The notes beneath the pieces are model-generated. The model ran no database searches. It saw nothing but the letters and a program-made list of their open reading frames with translations, and was not told where the DNA came from. Shown here in pieces: positions 27,613 through 37,729 of a stretch of 64,000 bases of DNA. Positions within the stretch are counted from its first letter, which is position 1; each line of letters opens with the position of its first letter. The position numbers and the translations under genes are program-made. This stretch comes from Gammaproteobacteria bacterium (GTDB taxonomy: Bacteria; Pseudomonadota; Gammaproteobacteria; Poriferisulfidales; GCA-002705445): NCBI GenBank assembly GCA_029268385.1, contig JAQWPG010000005.1, positions 62,001 to 126,000 of the forward strand, written 5' to 3'.

Positions 27613-28869
27613 ATGGAAAAATTATTAATAAAAGGCGGCAAACCCTTAAAAGGGGAGGTTAAGATATCTGGCGCAAAAAATTCTGTTTTGCCAATATTGG
27701 CTGCAAGTTTACTGTGTGATGAAGAAGTAGTTATTGGAAATGTTCCCCACTTGCAGGACGTAACTACAACCATATCTCTTCTAACAGAAATGGGTGCCAC
27801 TTTAACAATTGATGAAAAAATGAGAGTTTGCATAAATGCATCTTCGGTTAATAGATTATATGCCCCTTATGAAATGGTAAAAACCATGAGGGCATCAATC
27901 TTAGTCTTAGGTCCATTACTTGCTCATTTTGGCCAAGCCAAAGTTTCCTTGCCAGGTGGCTGTGCTATTGGGTCAAGACCTGTAAATCTTCACATTGATG
28001 GTTTAAAAGCAATGGGAGCTAATATAAAAGTTGAAGATGGATATATAATTGCTAAAGCTAAAAAGCTTAAAGGTGCAAAAATAACCTTTCCTATAGCGAC
28101 AGTAACAGGTACTGAAAATATAATGATGGCGGGAGCTCTTGCTTCAGGCAAGACTATAATAAAAAACGCTGCAAAAGAACCAGAAATTATTGACTTGGCA
28201 AATTGTTTAAGATTAATGGGTGCAAAAATTGAAGGTGACGGCTCTTCAGTAATAACCATTGAGGGAGTTAAGAAACTCAAAGGATGTGAGTATGATGTGT
28301 TACCAGACAGAATAGAAACAGCAACTTTTTTAGTTGCTGCTGCTATTACTAATGGAAATTTAACTCTTACACATACAAGACCAGATACCATTAAAGTTAT
28401 TATTAATAAGTTGAAAAAAGCAGGAGCAAATATTTCAATAAAGAACGATATTATTAATATTGAGGCTAAATCGCAATTAAATGCTATTAATATAACTACA
28501 AACCCTTACCCTGATTTCCCAACTGATATGCAGGCTCAATTTATAGCACTCAATTCAATATCTAAGGGCAAAAGCAAGGTAATAGAATCTGTTTTTGAAA
28601 ATAGGTTTATGCATGTGCAGGAGTTAGTTAGAATGGGGGCTGATATTGACATTAACGGAAATGTTGCAAATATTAAAGGTGTAAAAGGACTTACAGGTGC
28701 CCCAGTTATGGCTACAGACTTGAGAGCATCTGCAAGCCTAATTTTAGCAGGCCTTGTAGCTAAAGGTGAAACAATTGTTGATAGAATATATCATATTGAC
28801 AGAGGGTATGAATGCATTGAAGAGAAACTTACTAAAATTGGCGCAAGTATTAAGAGATTACCTCAATGA
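27613..28869 (+). CDS. murA: UDP-GlcNAc enolpyruvyl transferase
   Basis: A 418-residue MurA, the first committed enzyme of peptidoglycan precursor synthesis. [15 protein letters not shown] at the N-terminus, the catalytic cysteine in GGCAIGSRP (Cys117, the fosfomycin target) and [10 protein letters not shown] are all present. The stop overlaps the hisG start by 4 bp. The murA-hisG-hisD-hisC order is that of many gammaproteobacteria. Confidence 0.96.
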   Translation: MEKLLIKGGKPLKGEVKISGAKNSVLPILAASLLCDEEVVIGNVPHLQDVTTTISLLTEMGATLTIDEKMRVCINASSVNRLYAPYEMVKTMRASILVLGPLLAHFGQAKVSLPGGCAIGSRPVNLHIDGLKAMGANIKVEDGYIIAKAKKLKGAKITFPIATVTGTENIMMAGALASGKTIIKNAAKEPEIIDLANCLRLMGAKIEGDGSSVITIEGVKKLKGCEYDVLPDRIETATFLVAAAITNGNLTLTHTRPDTIKVIINKLKKAGANISIKNDIINIEAKSQLNAINITTNPYPDFPTDMQAQFIALNSISKGKSKVIESVFENRFMHVQELVRMGADIDINGNVANIKGVKGLTGAPVMATDLRASASLILAGLVAKGETIVDRIYHIDRGYECIEEKLTKIGASIKRLPQ

Positions 28870-29498
28870 AATTGAAAGATAATATTGTAATAGCAATATC
28901 AAAAGGAAGAATTTTAGAAGAAGGTATGAATCTTCTAAATTTGATGGGTATTGATACTATTGAAAGCATGGAGGATTCAAGAAAATTAATTTACCAGACA
29001 AATAATAGTAATCTAGAGTTGGTTATTGTTAGGGCAGCAGATGTGCCAACATATGTTGGAAATGGAGCTGCAGATATAGGTATAGTTGGAAAAGATACGT
29101 TGGTTGAATATGGAGCAAACAATATTTATATTCCTCTTGATCTAAATATATCAAAATGCAGAATGGCCCTAGCTTGCTTGCCAGACTGTAATCCTGGCCC
29201 AAGAATAAAAGTGGCTACAAAATATGTTAAATGTGCAACTGACTATTTTATTAAAAAAAAGAAGCAAGTTGATATAATTAAACTTTATGGGTCTATGGAG
29301 TTAGCTCCAATTCTTGGCTTGGCAGACTATATAGTCGATTTAGTTGATAGCGGCATGACATTAAGAGCTAATGGTTTAAAAGAAGTTGATTCCATTTTTG
29401 ACGTAAGCGCACAACTTGTAACAAACAAAGCGTCTATGAAAACAAAAACAGAATCTATAGAAAATATTATTAATGCTTTTGAAAAAATTATACAGTGA
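28866..29498 (+). CDS. hisG: ATP phosphoribosyltransferase, short form
   Basis: A 210-residue HisG, the first histidine enzyme. [13 protein letters not shown] and the PRPP segment [12 protein letters not shown] are visible. It lacks the C-terminal regulatory domain of long HisG, so it should need the HisZ subunit, which is not in the window. It is coupled to murA by a 4-bp overlap and followed after 6 bp by a DAHP synthase gene instead of hisD. Confidence 0.94.
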   Translation: MKLKDNIVIAISKGRILEEGMNLLNLMGIDTIESMEDSRKLIYQTNNSNLELVIVRAADVPTYVGNGAADIGIVGKDTLVEYGANNIYIPLDLNISKCRMALACLPDCNPGPRIKVATKYVKCATDYFIKKKKQVDIIKLYGSMELAPILGLADYIVDLVDSGMTLRANGLKEVDSIFDVSAQLVTNKASMKTKTESIENIINAFEKIIQ

Positions 29499-29504
29499 GA
29501 AATT

Positions 29505-30563
29505 ATGACACTTAAAACAGACGATTTAAGAATAAATAAAATCCAAGAACTAAGCACGCCAGATGAAGTGAGGAAAGAACTGCCAATTTCTGATAATGCA
29601 GCAAATGTTATTATAAATTCTAGAAGAACCATAGAAAATATTTTGGATGGAAAAGATGATCGTATTTTTGTCGTTATTGGGCCATGTTCTATTCATGATC
29701 CAATCGCGGCTATTGATTATGCAAATAAATTAAAAAAAATGGCTAATAAGCTATCAAAAAATCTATTCATAATTATGAGAGTGTATTTTGAGAAACCAAG
29801 AACAACTATTGGTTGGAAAGGTTTAATAAATGACCCCATGTTAGATGGTAGTTTTAAAGTGAATGAAGGCATTCGTATTGGAAGAAAGCTTTTACTAGAT
29901 ATAGTGAACTTAGATATTCCTACGGGAACAGAATATCTAGATTTAATTAGTCCGCAATATATATCGGATATAATAAGCTGGGGTGCAATCGGAGCCAGAA
30001 CAACAGAAAGTCAATGTCATAGGGAGCTTGCATCAGGTTTATCCTGTCCTGTAGGATTTAAAAATGGAACAGACGGTAACTTACAAATAGTTTTTGATGC
30101 AATTAAGTCAGGTTCAGGTGCGCATCATTTTCTTTCTGTGACCAAAAAAGGAAATTCCGCCATATTTTCTACTGAAGGCAATAAGTATTGTCATACAATT
30201 TTGAGGGGCGGTAACAAAAAAGTAAATTATGATGAGAAAAGTATTAATGAAGTTTCTGCTCGTCTTGAAAAAGCAAGTCTACCCCAACAAATTGTTGTTG
30301 ATTGCAGTCATGCTAACAGTATGAAAGATCATAAAAAACAGATTAATGTTGTTAATGACTTAGCTTCACAATTAAGTAAAGGAGAAAATAGAATAAAGGG
30401 GTTGATGATAGAAAGTAATTTAGTTGAAGGAAATCAAAATATCCATAGTCCAAATCTCGTTTATGGTAAAAGTGTAACCGATGCTTGTATAGGCTGGGAA
30501 GATACAGAAAAAGCTTTATTAATATTGTCGGAGGCAATAGAAAAGAGAAAAAGTAATGCTTAA
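29505..30563 (+). CDS. 3-deoxy-7-phosphoheptulonate synthase, class I
   Basis: A 352-residue class I DAHP synthase of the AroF/G/H type, the entry to the shikimate pathway. It contains VIGPCSIHDP with the metal-binding cysteine, RVYFEKPRTTIGWKG, GARTTESQCHRE and VDCSHANSMKDH. Which aromatic amino acid inhibits it cannot be decided here. It sits between hisG and hisD, with 8 bp overlap into hisD, so it is part of the his transcript. Confidence 0.94.
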   Translation: MTLKTDDLRINKIQELSTPDEVRKELPISDNAANVIINSRRTIENILDGKDDRIFVVIGPCSIHDPIAAIDYANKLKKMANKLSKNLFIIMRVYFEKPRTTIGWKGLINDPMLDGSFKVNEGIRIGRKLLLDIVNLDIPTGTEYLDLISPQYISDIISWGAIGARTTESQCHRELASGLSCPVGFKNGTDGNLQIVFDAIKSGSGAHHFLSVTKKGNSAIFSTEGNKYCHTILRGGNKKVNYDEKSINEVSARLEKASLPQQIVVDCSHANSMKDHKKQINVVNDLASQLSKGENRIKGLMIESNLVEGNQNIHSPNLVYGKSVTDACIGWEDTEKALLILSEAIEKRKSNA

Positions 30564-31872
30564 TATTAAAAAAATAAGTTCTATTGATAAAAACTTTTCT
30601 GAAAATTTAAAAAAACATATTTCTCAGAGAAAAGTTAGCTCTTCAGATATTAAAGAAAAGGTAAAAGATATTATCTATGATGTTAAGGAAAATAGAGATA
30701 AAGCACTGGTAAAATTTTCTAAAAAATATGATAACTATGATATTAATGACGCAAAAGAATTAGAAGTAAAAAAAGAAAAATTTTCTCAAGCTATAAAAAA
30801 AATAAGTAAAGATGAGTTGAAAGCTTTACAGTTTGCAAAGAATAGAATAGAGGAGTTTGCATTTCATCAAAAGTCAAAATCTTGGGATTATAGTAGCGAA
30901 GGAATAACGCTAGGTGAAAAAATTACACCAATAGATAAAGCTGGTATATATGTTCCTGGTGGTTCAGCAGTTTATCCTTCAAGTGTTTTGATGAATTCTA
31001 TTCCGGCAAAAGTTGCTGGTGTGAGAGAAATAATTATGGTGGTGCCTTCGCCACACGGTGAAATTAATGATTTGGTCTTAGCCGCAGCATATTTAGGTGG
31101 AGTCGATAGAGTATTTAGAATTGGAGGGGCGCATGCAATAGCAGCGCTAGCATACGGTACAAATACGATACCTAAAGTTAATATGATAGTTGGTCCAGGA
31201 AACCAATATGTTGCCGAAGCTAAAAAAGAATTATACGGAGAAGTAGGTATTGATAGTTTTGCAGGACCTTCTGAAATATTAGTTATTGCAGACTCAAAAG
31301 CAAATATTGAATGGCTAGCAGCAGATTTATTTGCTCAAGCAGAACATGATAAGTTAGCTCAATCCATACTAATTTCACCCGATCAGAACTTGTTAATAAA
31401 TTTAGAAGAACAAATGAGGCTAAAACTTAAAACCCAAGTAAGAAAAGATATTATAGAGTCCTCTTTAAATAATTTTGGGTTATTGATTCAATCAAAGAAT
31501 ATAGAGGACGCTATAAGTATATCAAATGAACTTGCTCCAGAGCACCTTCAGTTATCAATAGAAGATAGCGAGCAATATTTAAACAAAATTGAAAATGCAG
31601 GCGCAATATTTTTAGGAGAATACACTCCTGAGGTCTTTGGAGACTATTGCGCCGGCTCAAATCATGTATTACCTACAGTAGGTACCGCTAAGTTTTCTTC
31701 ACCATTGGGCGTGCAAGATTTTCAAAAAAGATCTAATGTTATTCAATGCTCTAAAGATTCTTCAAAAATACTTGCAAGACATGCAGCAATTATTGCAAAT
31801 GCTGAGGGGTTATACTCTCACAAAGATTCTGCAAGCTTGAGAAAAAATAACGAGAAAGATGATGAGCAATAA
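30556..31872 (+). CDS. hisD: Histidinol dehydrogenase
   Basis: A 438-residue zinc enzyme for the last two steps of histidine synthesis. AGIYVPGGSAVYPSS, VGPGNQYVAEAKK and ELAPEHLQL are visible. The start lies inside the end of the DAHP synthase gene, and the end overlaps hisC by 14 bp, so translation is probably coupled along the operon. Confidence 0.95.
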   Translation: MLNIKKISSIDKNFSENLKKHISQRKVSSSDIKEKVKDIIYDVKENRDKALVKFSKKYDNYDINDAKELEVKKEKFSQAIKKISKDELKALQFAKNRIEEFAFHQKSKSWDYSSEGITLGEKITPIDKAGIYVPGGSAVYPSSVLMNSIPAKVAGVREIIMVVPSPHGEINDLVLAAAYLGGVDRVFRIGGAHAIAALAYGTNTIPKVNMIVGPGNQYVAEAKKELYGEVGIDSFAGPSEILVIADSKANIEWLAADLFAQAEHDKLAQSILISPDQNLLINLEEQMRLKLKTQVRKDIIESSLNNFGLLIQSKNIEDAISISNELAPEHLQLSIEDSEQYLNKIENAGAIFLGEYTPEVFGDYCAGSNHVLPTVGTAKFSSPLGVQDFQKRSNVIQCSKDSSKILARHAAIIANAEGLYSHKDSASLRKNNEKDDEQ

Positions 31873-32932
31873 AGTTAATAATTTTTTGAGAGACGACATT
31901 GATTCTTTAAAAGAATATAAAATTGTTGATTCTAAAGGTATGATTAAATTAGACGCCATGGAAAATCCATTTGATCTAGATTTGAATTTTGAAATAACTG
32001 GTTTATCCTCTGGGTCTTCAAATTTAAACAGATACCCAGATGCAAATTGTGAGAGTTTGAGAAAAAAATTACGCGCAAAGTATAAAATTGGAAAAGATCA
32101 CAACATAATTTTTGGTAATGGATCTGATGAGCTTATACAACTAATTTGTTTGGCATTTCTAAAATCTAAAAATACTGTTTTAGCTCCATCACCTTCTTTT
32201 AGTATGTATGAGAAAATTTCAAGAGTTCTTGGATTGAAATTTAAAAATGTTTCTTTAAAGAATGATTTTTCTTTAGATCTAAGTTTAATGTTGAAAAAAA
32301 TAGCTGAGTTCAATCCTGCAATAATATTTCTTGCTTATCCAAACAACCCGACTGGTAATCTTTGGTCAAAAAAAGACATTTTAGAAATTATAAATAAGTC
32401 TAACGGAGTAGTTGTTATAGATGAGGCATATGGAGCATTCTCGGGGCAATCTTTTGTTACAGAAATAAATAAATATGAAAATTTAGTTATCATGAAAACC
32501 TTATCTAAAATCGGCTTTGCAGGCATAAGATTAGGGTATTTATTTGGAGAGAACTCTTTGATTAATAATATTAACAAGCTAAGACTGCCGTTTAATATTA
32601 ATTCCGTTTCTCAGAAAATTAGTGATTTATCCTTCGAAAACAATGAGTATATAGATGAGCAAATAAAAGATCTCATCAAATTGAAGGACAAGTTAACTAA
32701 TCAAATGAAAGATATTAGTAAAGTTAAAGTGTATGAAAGTAAAACAAATTTCGTTTTATTTAAAATATTAGATAAATCCGCAAATGATGTTTTTAACTAT
32801 CTTATTTCTTGCAATATTTTAATAAAAAACATATCAAGTTCACCTGGCTTGGAAAATTGTCTCAGAGTTACAGTTGGGTCTGAACAAGAAAATAATTTAT
32901 TTATACAATCCTTGAAAAAATCATTAATTTAA
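31859..32932 (+). CDS. hisC: Histidinol-phosphate aminotransferase
   Basis: A 357-residue fold type I PLP enzyme. FGNGSDELI, AYPNNPTGN and the Schiff-base lysine in KTLSKIGFAGIRLGY are seen. The start may be either of two consecutive ATGs (31859 or 31862). It is the last gene of the murA-his operon, and an 84-bp gap with A+T-rich, promoter-like sequence separates it from petA. Confidence 0.93.
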   Translation: MMSNKVNNFLRDDIDSLKEYKIVDSKGMIKLDAMENPFDLDLNFEITGLSSGSSNLNRYPDANCESLRKKLRAKYKIGKDHNIIFGNGSDELIQLICLAFLKSKNTVLAPSPSFSMYEKISRVLGLKFKNVSLKNDFSLDLSLMLKKIAEFNPAIIFLAYPNNPTGNLWSKKDILEIINKSNGVVVIDEAYGAFSGQSFVTEINKYENLVIMKTLSKIGFAGIRLGYLFGENSLINNINKLRLPFNINSVSQKISDLSFENNEYIDEQIKDLIKLKDKLTNQMKDISKVKVYESKTNFVLFKILDKSANDVFNYLISCNILIKNISSSPGLENCLRVTVGSEQENNLFIQSLKKSLI

Positions 32933-33016
32933 AGATTTTTCACACAAAAAAACTATACATTATGTTAGAATATCGCAAGTTTTAAATATTAGGAATTACG
33001 AAAAGGAAATTTACCC

Positions 33017-33598
33017 ATGTCTAACGACAATCCCGATAACAGTAGAAGAAAATTTTTAACAGGCAGCTTATCTATAGTTGGAGGAACAGGTGCGGCAGCT
33101 ACTTTGTGGCCATTTTTGTCATCTATGGGGCCAAGCTCAAAAGCTAAAGCAGCAGGAGCTCCAGTAAAAGTAGATATTAGCAATTTAAAAGATGGTGAAA
33201 AAATTGATCTAATATGGAGAAAAAAGCCTATTTGGGTAGTAAAAAGAACAAAAAATATGCTTGATAGTATAAATACAAACGAAAATAAGCATAAGGACCC
33301 AATGTCAGAAAACACTGAGCAACAGCCAGAATTTGCAAAAAATAAGTTTAGATCTCTTAAGCCTGAAATTTTAGTCTTAGAAGGTGTATGCACTCATTTG
33401 GGCTGTAATCCAGCCTATAAACCGAGTGAAAATAAATTTTTCTGCGCATGTCATGGATCTAACTTCGATTTAGCGGGGAAAGTTGCAAATGGAAGCCCAG
33501 CTGGAGCTAATTTGAAAGTCCCTCCATATAGATTTGAAGATGAAAATACAATTATTGTGGGTGAGTTACCAGATAACAGCAAAACAAAGAAAGGTTAA
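33017..33598 (+). CDS. petA: Ubiquinol-cytochrome c reductase Rieske iron-sulfur subunit
   Basis: A 193-residue Rieske protein. A twin-arginine signal (SRRKFL) precedes the membrane anchor. The [2Fe-2S] cluster boxes are CTHLGCNP and CACHGSNFD. It passes electrons from ubiquinol to cytochrome c1. It leads petABC, with 3 bp to petB. Confidence 0.96.
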   Translation: MSNDNPDNSRRKFLTGSLSIVGGTGAAATLWPFLSSMGPSSKAKAAGAPVKVDISNLKDGEKIDLIWRKKPIWVVKRTKNMLDSINTNENKHKDPMSENTEQQPEFAKNKFRSLKPEILVLEGVCTHLGCNPAYKPSENKFFCACHGSNFDLAGKVANGSPAGANLKVPPYRFEDENTIIVGELPDNSKTKKG

Positions 33599-33601
33599 GG
33601 A

Positions 33602-34999
33602 ATGAGCGAAAAAAATCAAACTGCTGGTGTAATTGGTTGGATAGACGAAAGGCTTCCAATTTTAAGTTTTGTAAGAAACCATTTAACGCATTATTACACA
33701 CCAAAAAATTTTAATTTTTGGTATTTCTTCGGCTCTTTGGCTTTTTTAATTTTATTCTTACAAATATTTACAGGAATATTCCTAGCTATGCACTATAAGC
33801 CAGATGCTAAACTAGCATTTGATTCCGTAGAGTTTATTATGAGGGATGTGAATTTAGGGTGGCTTATACGCTACATGCATTCTACTGGGGCATCAGCTTT
33901 TTTTATTGTTGTTTATCTGCATATGTTTAGAGCTTTAATGTATGGGTCTTTTAAAAAACCGAGAGAGCTAATTTGGTTATTTGGGGTATTTATCTACCTA
34001 GCATTAATGGCAGAAGCATTTATGGGTTATTTACTTCCATGGGGGCAAATGTCTTATTGGGGCGCTCAGGTTATAATAAATTTATTCACTACCATACCTT
34101 TTATAGGGCCAGAGCTTGGAATTTGGATTAGAGGAGATTTTGCTATATCAGACCCTACATTAACTAGATTTTTCGCATTACATATTGTTGCAGTCCCAAT
34201 GGTAATATTGCTTTTAGTTATATTACACCTTTCAGCTTTACATACTGTAGGATCAAATAACCCAGATGGAGTTGAAATTAAAAAACATAAAGATGAAAAT
34301 GGAATTCCTCTAGATGGGATACCTTTCCATCCTTACTATACAGTTAAAGATTTTGTTGGTATTGGTGTATTTTTATTTTTATTTGCTCTTACAGTATTCT
34401 TTGTGCCTGAGATGGGAGGATACTTTTTAGAGCATGCTAATTTTATACCTGCCAACCCGTTAGTAACACCAGAACATATAGCTCCAGTTTGGTATTTCAC
34501 GCCTTTTTATTCAATTTTGAGAGCGATCCCAGACCCAGCATACGGCGCATTAGCTATGGCATTGTCTATTGTAGTATTATTTTTCTTACCATGGATTGAT
34601 AGTAATCCGATTAAATCTATTAGATATAGAAGTATGTTGTTTAAAATAAATCTTTTTGTTTTTGTAATAGGATTTTTAATACTAGGCTACTTAGGTGTTA
34701 AAGCCCCAAACCCTTTATACAACGCATTAGCGCTCAGATTTAGTGAAATGTATTTTATCTTTTTTGCCCTCTTGTATTTTTATAGCGTAAATAGAAGTAA
34801 TTTATTTAGTTATGCTTTCTCTGGAGTAATAATATTTTTAATTGCAGTATATGATTTATCAAGAATTTCTAGTGATAATTACACTATGGTATTAGTTGGG
34901 CTTGCATCAGTTGTCCTATTTTTGTTATTTATGACATTATCACCATTATATTCGAACTTAAATAAAGAAAAAGAAGTTCCAGAAAGGGTGACAGAATGA
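33602..34999 (+). CDS. petB: Ubiquinol-cytochrome c reductase cytochrome b, extended
   Basis: A 465-residue cytochrome b. The usual proteobacterial form is about 400-430 residues. Haem ligand histidines lie in MHSTGAS, YLHMFRA and LHLSALH. The Qo-site motif reads PVWY instead of PEWY, as in many beta- and gammaproteobacteria. Near the C-terminus (about residues 395-445) there are two extra hydrophobic segments before the typical ending VPERVTE, which accounts for most of the extra length. The stop overlaps petC by 4 bp. Confidence 0.95.
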   Translation: MSEKNQTAGVIGWIDERLPILSFVRNHLTHYYTPKNFNFWYFFGSLAFLILFLQIFTGIFLAMHYKPDAKLAFDSVEFIMRDVNLGWLIRYMHSTGASAFFIVVYLHMFRALMYGSFKKPRELIWLFGVFIYLALMAEAFMGYLLPWGQMSYWGAQVIINLFTTIPFIGPELGIWIRGDFAISDPTLTRFFALHIVAVPMVILLLVILHLSALHTVGSNNPDGVEIKKHKDENGIPLDGIPFHPYYTVKDFVGIGVFLFLFALTVFFVPEMGGYFLEHANFIPANPLVTPEHIAPVWYFTPFYSILRAIPDPAYGALAMALSIVVLFFLPWIDSNPIKSIRYRSMLFKINLFVFVIGFLILGYLGVKAPNPLYNALALRFSEMYFIFFALLYFYSVNRSNLFSYAFSGVIIFLIAVYDLSRISSDNYTMVLVGLASVVLFLLFMTLSPLYSNLNKEKEVPERVTE

Positions 35000-35727
35000 T
35001 AAAAAATAATATTCTTGTTTTTATATTTTTGGTGATAATTAATAATATATCCTATTCTGCTTCACAAAAAAGTGAACTTGCCACAAAATATAAAGCTACA
35101 AACAGCATTAATAATAAGGCGTCATTACAAAGAGGTGCAAAATATTATGTAAATTATTGTAGTGGTTGTCATTCTTTAAAATATATGAGAATGAGTACAC
35201 TAGCTGACGATTTAGGTATTGAGGATGCAGTTTTTTCAAAAAACTTACTTTTTACCGGTAAAAAAATTGGCGAGACAATGACAATATCAATGAAAGAGTC
35301 TGACGCAGAGTCTTGGTTTAATGCCATCCCTCCTGATTTAAGTTTAACTGCAAGATCAAAAGGAGCTGACTATATATTTGCAAAGTTAAATACTTACTAT
35401 GAAGATGATTCCACAAATACAGGTTTTAACAATGTGGCTTTACCTAATACATCAATGCCCAATATTTTAGCTAATCTTCAGGGTGGGCAGAAAATTGTTT
35501 TAGACTCTAATAATAATCCAGTGAGTTTAGAAAAAGTTTCAGAAGGAATTTATACAGAAGCTGAATACATACAACTGACAAATGATATAACAAATTTCCT
35601 AGTTTATGTTTCTGAGCCAGCGAAATTAAAAAGGTATTCAATAGGTTTTTGGGTTTTATTATTTATATTTATATTCACTATAATAGCTTATTATACTAAA
35701 AAAGAATTCTGGAAAGACGTCCATTAA
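34996..35727 (+). CDS. petC: Ubiquinol-cytochrome c reductase cytochrome c1
   Basis: A 243-residue c1. A signal peptide is followed by the haem-binding CSGCH (residues 55-59), an axial methionine probably in NTSMPN, and a C-terminal membrane anchor (about 213-232). It completes the bc1 complex with PetA and PetB. It is followed after 17 bp by sspA, the usual gammaproteobacterial order. Confidence 0.95.
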   Translation: MIKNNILVFIFLVIINNISYSASQKSELATKYKATNSINNKASLQRGAKYYVNYCSGCHSLKYMRMSTLADDLGIEDAVFSKNLLFTGKKIGETMTISMKESDAESWFNAIPPDLSLTARSKGADYIFAKLNTYYEDDSTNTGFNNVALPNTSMPNILANLQGGQKIVLDSNNNPVSLEKVSEGIYTEAEYIQLTNDITNFLVYVSEPAKLKRYSIGFWVLLFIFIFTIIAYYTKKEFWKDVH

Positions 35728-35744
35728 ATCAATAGGTAAATATT

Positions 35745-36356
35745 ATGCATACCATGACACTTTATTCAGATCCAAATAGTGCGCAATCCCATAGAGTAAG
35801 AATTGTTCTTGGAGAAAAAGATTTAGTGTTTAATGTGGAAGATGTATTACCTGGACAAAACAATGAAGATCTCATTGCTTTAAACCCAAACAATACTACA
35901 CCAACTTTTGTTGATAGAAATCTTGTTTTATATGAATCTAGAGTAATAATGGAGTATTTAGACGAAAGGTTTCCACACCCACCATTAATGCCGGTCGACC
36001 CTGTAATAAGAGCTAAAACAAGAATGGTTTTGCATTATATAGAAAAAGATTTGTACGGTTTGCTTGAGGATGTTAAGTCGAGTGGGGAAAAAAAATCAAC
36101 AGCAGCAAAGCAAAAACTTAAAGATAACATAATGCTTTCTTTAGATTTTATTCAGGGAAAAAAATTTTTTTTAAGTGATGATTTTAGTATTATAGATTGT
36201 AGTATGGCTCCAATCTTATGGAGGCTACCAGAATACGATATAGAACTACCTAATACAGCTAAACCAATTTTAAAATATGCTGATAGATTATTTGAAAGAG
36301 CGTCTTTTATTGAAAATTTATCAGAACAAGAAGAAGAAATAAGAAGCGAATTTTAA
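35745..36356 (+). CDS. sspA: Stringent starvation protein A (GST-like)
   Basis: A 203-residue GST-fold protein. The N-terminal thioredoxin-like domain (LYSDPNSAQSHRVRIVLGEK) and helical C-terminal domain match SspA, an RNA polymerase-associated regulator. The petABC-sspA order supports this over a generic glutathione transferase. The usual sspB partner gene is missing. The next gene is convergent and overlaps by 4 bp. Confidence 0.88.
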   Translation: MHTMTLYSDPNSAQSHRVRIVLGEKDLVFNVEDVLPGQNNEDLIALNPNNTTPTFVDRNLVLYESRVIMEYLDERFPHPPLMPVDPVIRAKTRMVLHYIEKDLYGLLEDVKSSGEKKSTAAKQKLKDNIMLSLDFIQGKKFFLSDDFSIIDCSMAPILWRLPEYDIELPNTAKPILKYADRLFERASFIENLSEQEEEIRSEF

Positions 36357-37726
36357 ATAGATTTATTAGGATTTAAAATATTTTTTGGATCGAATTGTTT
36401 TTTAATTTTTTTCATAAGGGTTAAAGTATTCTTATCAATTTCCTTATTTAAATATTGTTTCTTTATAACTCCGATGCCGTGTTCCCCCGAAAGAGTCCCA
36501 TCAAGACTGAGAACTAAATCAAAAATTTCTTCTAAGCATTTTATAGAATTTTCAGATTTTTTTTCTTCCTCAGTATTAAATAATAAATTTACGTGTATGT
36601 TACCATTTCCCGCGTGACCAAAATTTACAATTTTAATATTATATTTAATAGAAATTTTTTCTAATTTTTCAAGCAGATCTGTTAGATTTGAAATTGGCAC
36701 GGCTATATCTTCATTAATTTTGTAACCGCCAAGTTCACGTAATGCTGGAGATAGAGATTTTCTTGCTGACCATAAATTATTTATATCTATTTGATTTTCA
36801 GCAATTGTTAATTTCTTAAATTTACTTTTTTTTATTACAGTTATTATTTTAGAAAGCATGATATTAATATATTCATTTTCACCATCTATCTCTAATAATA
36901 TTGCTGAATTTGTATTTTTTTCATAATGATTTGTTTTTATTGTATTTATTAAACTTATTGATTGTTTGTCAACAAATTCAAGTTTGTATGGTGTTACTGG
37001 CTGCGTCATAAGATTTATTATAGTTTTTGATGCGCTTGAAATATCATCAAAGGTAACTTCAATAGTTTTTATGGAATTATTTAAAGGGAGAATCTTCAAT
37101 GTCGCCTCAGTTAGTATTCCTAATACACCTTCAGAACCAGTAAATAATCTAGTTAGATCTAATCCCACGACGCCTTTTGAAGTTCTCACACCAGTTTTAT
37201 ATATCTCTCCAGTTCCAGATACAAACTCTAGGCCAAGAATATTATCTCTAGGAGTGCCATATTTTATTGCCCTTGGCCCAGCAGAATTATTTGCAATATT
37301 GCCGCCAACGGTTGAATAATCCTGGCTTGATGGATCTGGACCCCAGAAGAAATTTTCTTCTTTCAGCATATCTTGTAATTTTTTATTTATTACTCCGGGT
37401 TGAACAACTGCCAATCTATTTTTTGTATCTATATTTAAAATCTGACTCATTTTTTCTAAAGATAATACAATAGAGCCGTCTATTGGAACTGATCCACCAG
37501 TGTTACCAGTTCCTCTTCCTCTAGTAGTTATTGGAATATTATTTGTAAAACAATATTTAATAATTTCCTGAATTTGTATTTTTTTATTTGCAAATAAAAC
37601 ACATTCCGGTAATACATGAAGTTTGCTATTATCGTAGCCGTAAGCCCAACAGTCCCCAGGTTCGTGCAATACAAAATCTTCTGGTAGCAATTTTTTAAAA
37701 TATTTAATATGTTTTTTATCTAACAT
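36353..37726 (-). CDS. FAD-linked oxidoreductase, GlcD/D-lactate dehydrogenase-like
   Basis: A 457-residue flavoprotein. The PCMH-type FAD domain (about 35-210) shows TTRGRGTGNTGG and GGNIANNSAG. The C-terminal cap domain has GHAGNGNIHVNL and LSGEHGIG. Family members oxidise glycolate, D-lactate or D-2-hydroxyglutarate. No glcE or glcF is present. It starts 3 bp after the LpoA-like gene, so they share a transcript. Given the serine cycle, glycolate/glyoxylate or D-glycerate-type 2-hydroxyacids are plausible substrates, but this is not resolved. Confidence 0.82.
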   Translation of the reverse strand: MLDKKHIKYFKKLLPEDFVLHEPGDCWAYGYDNSKLHVLPECVLFANKKIQIQEIIKYCFTNNIPITTRGRGTGNTGGSVPIDGSIVLSLEKMSQILNIDTKNRLAVVQPGVINKKLQDMLKEENFFWGPDPSSQDYSTVGGNIANNSAGPRAIKYGTPRDNILGLEFVSGTGEIYKTGVRTSKGVVGLDLTRLFTGSEGVLGILTEATLKILPLNNSIKTIEVTFDDISSASKTIINLMTQPVTPYKLEFVDKQSISLINTIKTNHYEKNTNSAILLEIDGENEYINIMLSKIITVIKKSKFKKLTIAENQIDINNLWSARKSLSPALRELGGYKINEDIAVPISNLTDLLEKLEKISIKYNIKIVNFGHAGNGNIHVNLLFNTEEEKKSENSIKCLEEIFDLVLSLDGTLSGEHGIGVIKKQYLNKEIDKNTLTLMKKIKKQFDPKNILNPNKSI

Positions 37727-37729
37727 AAT

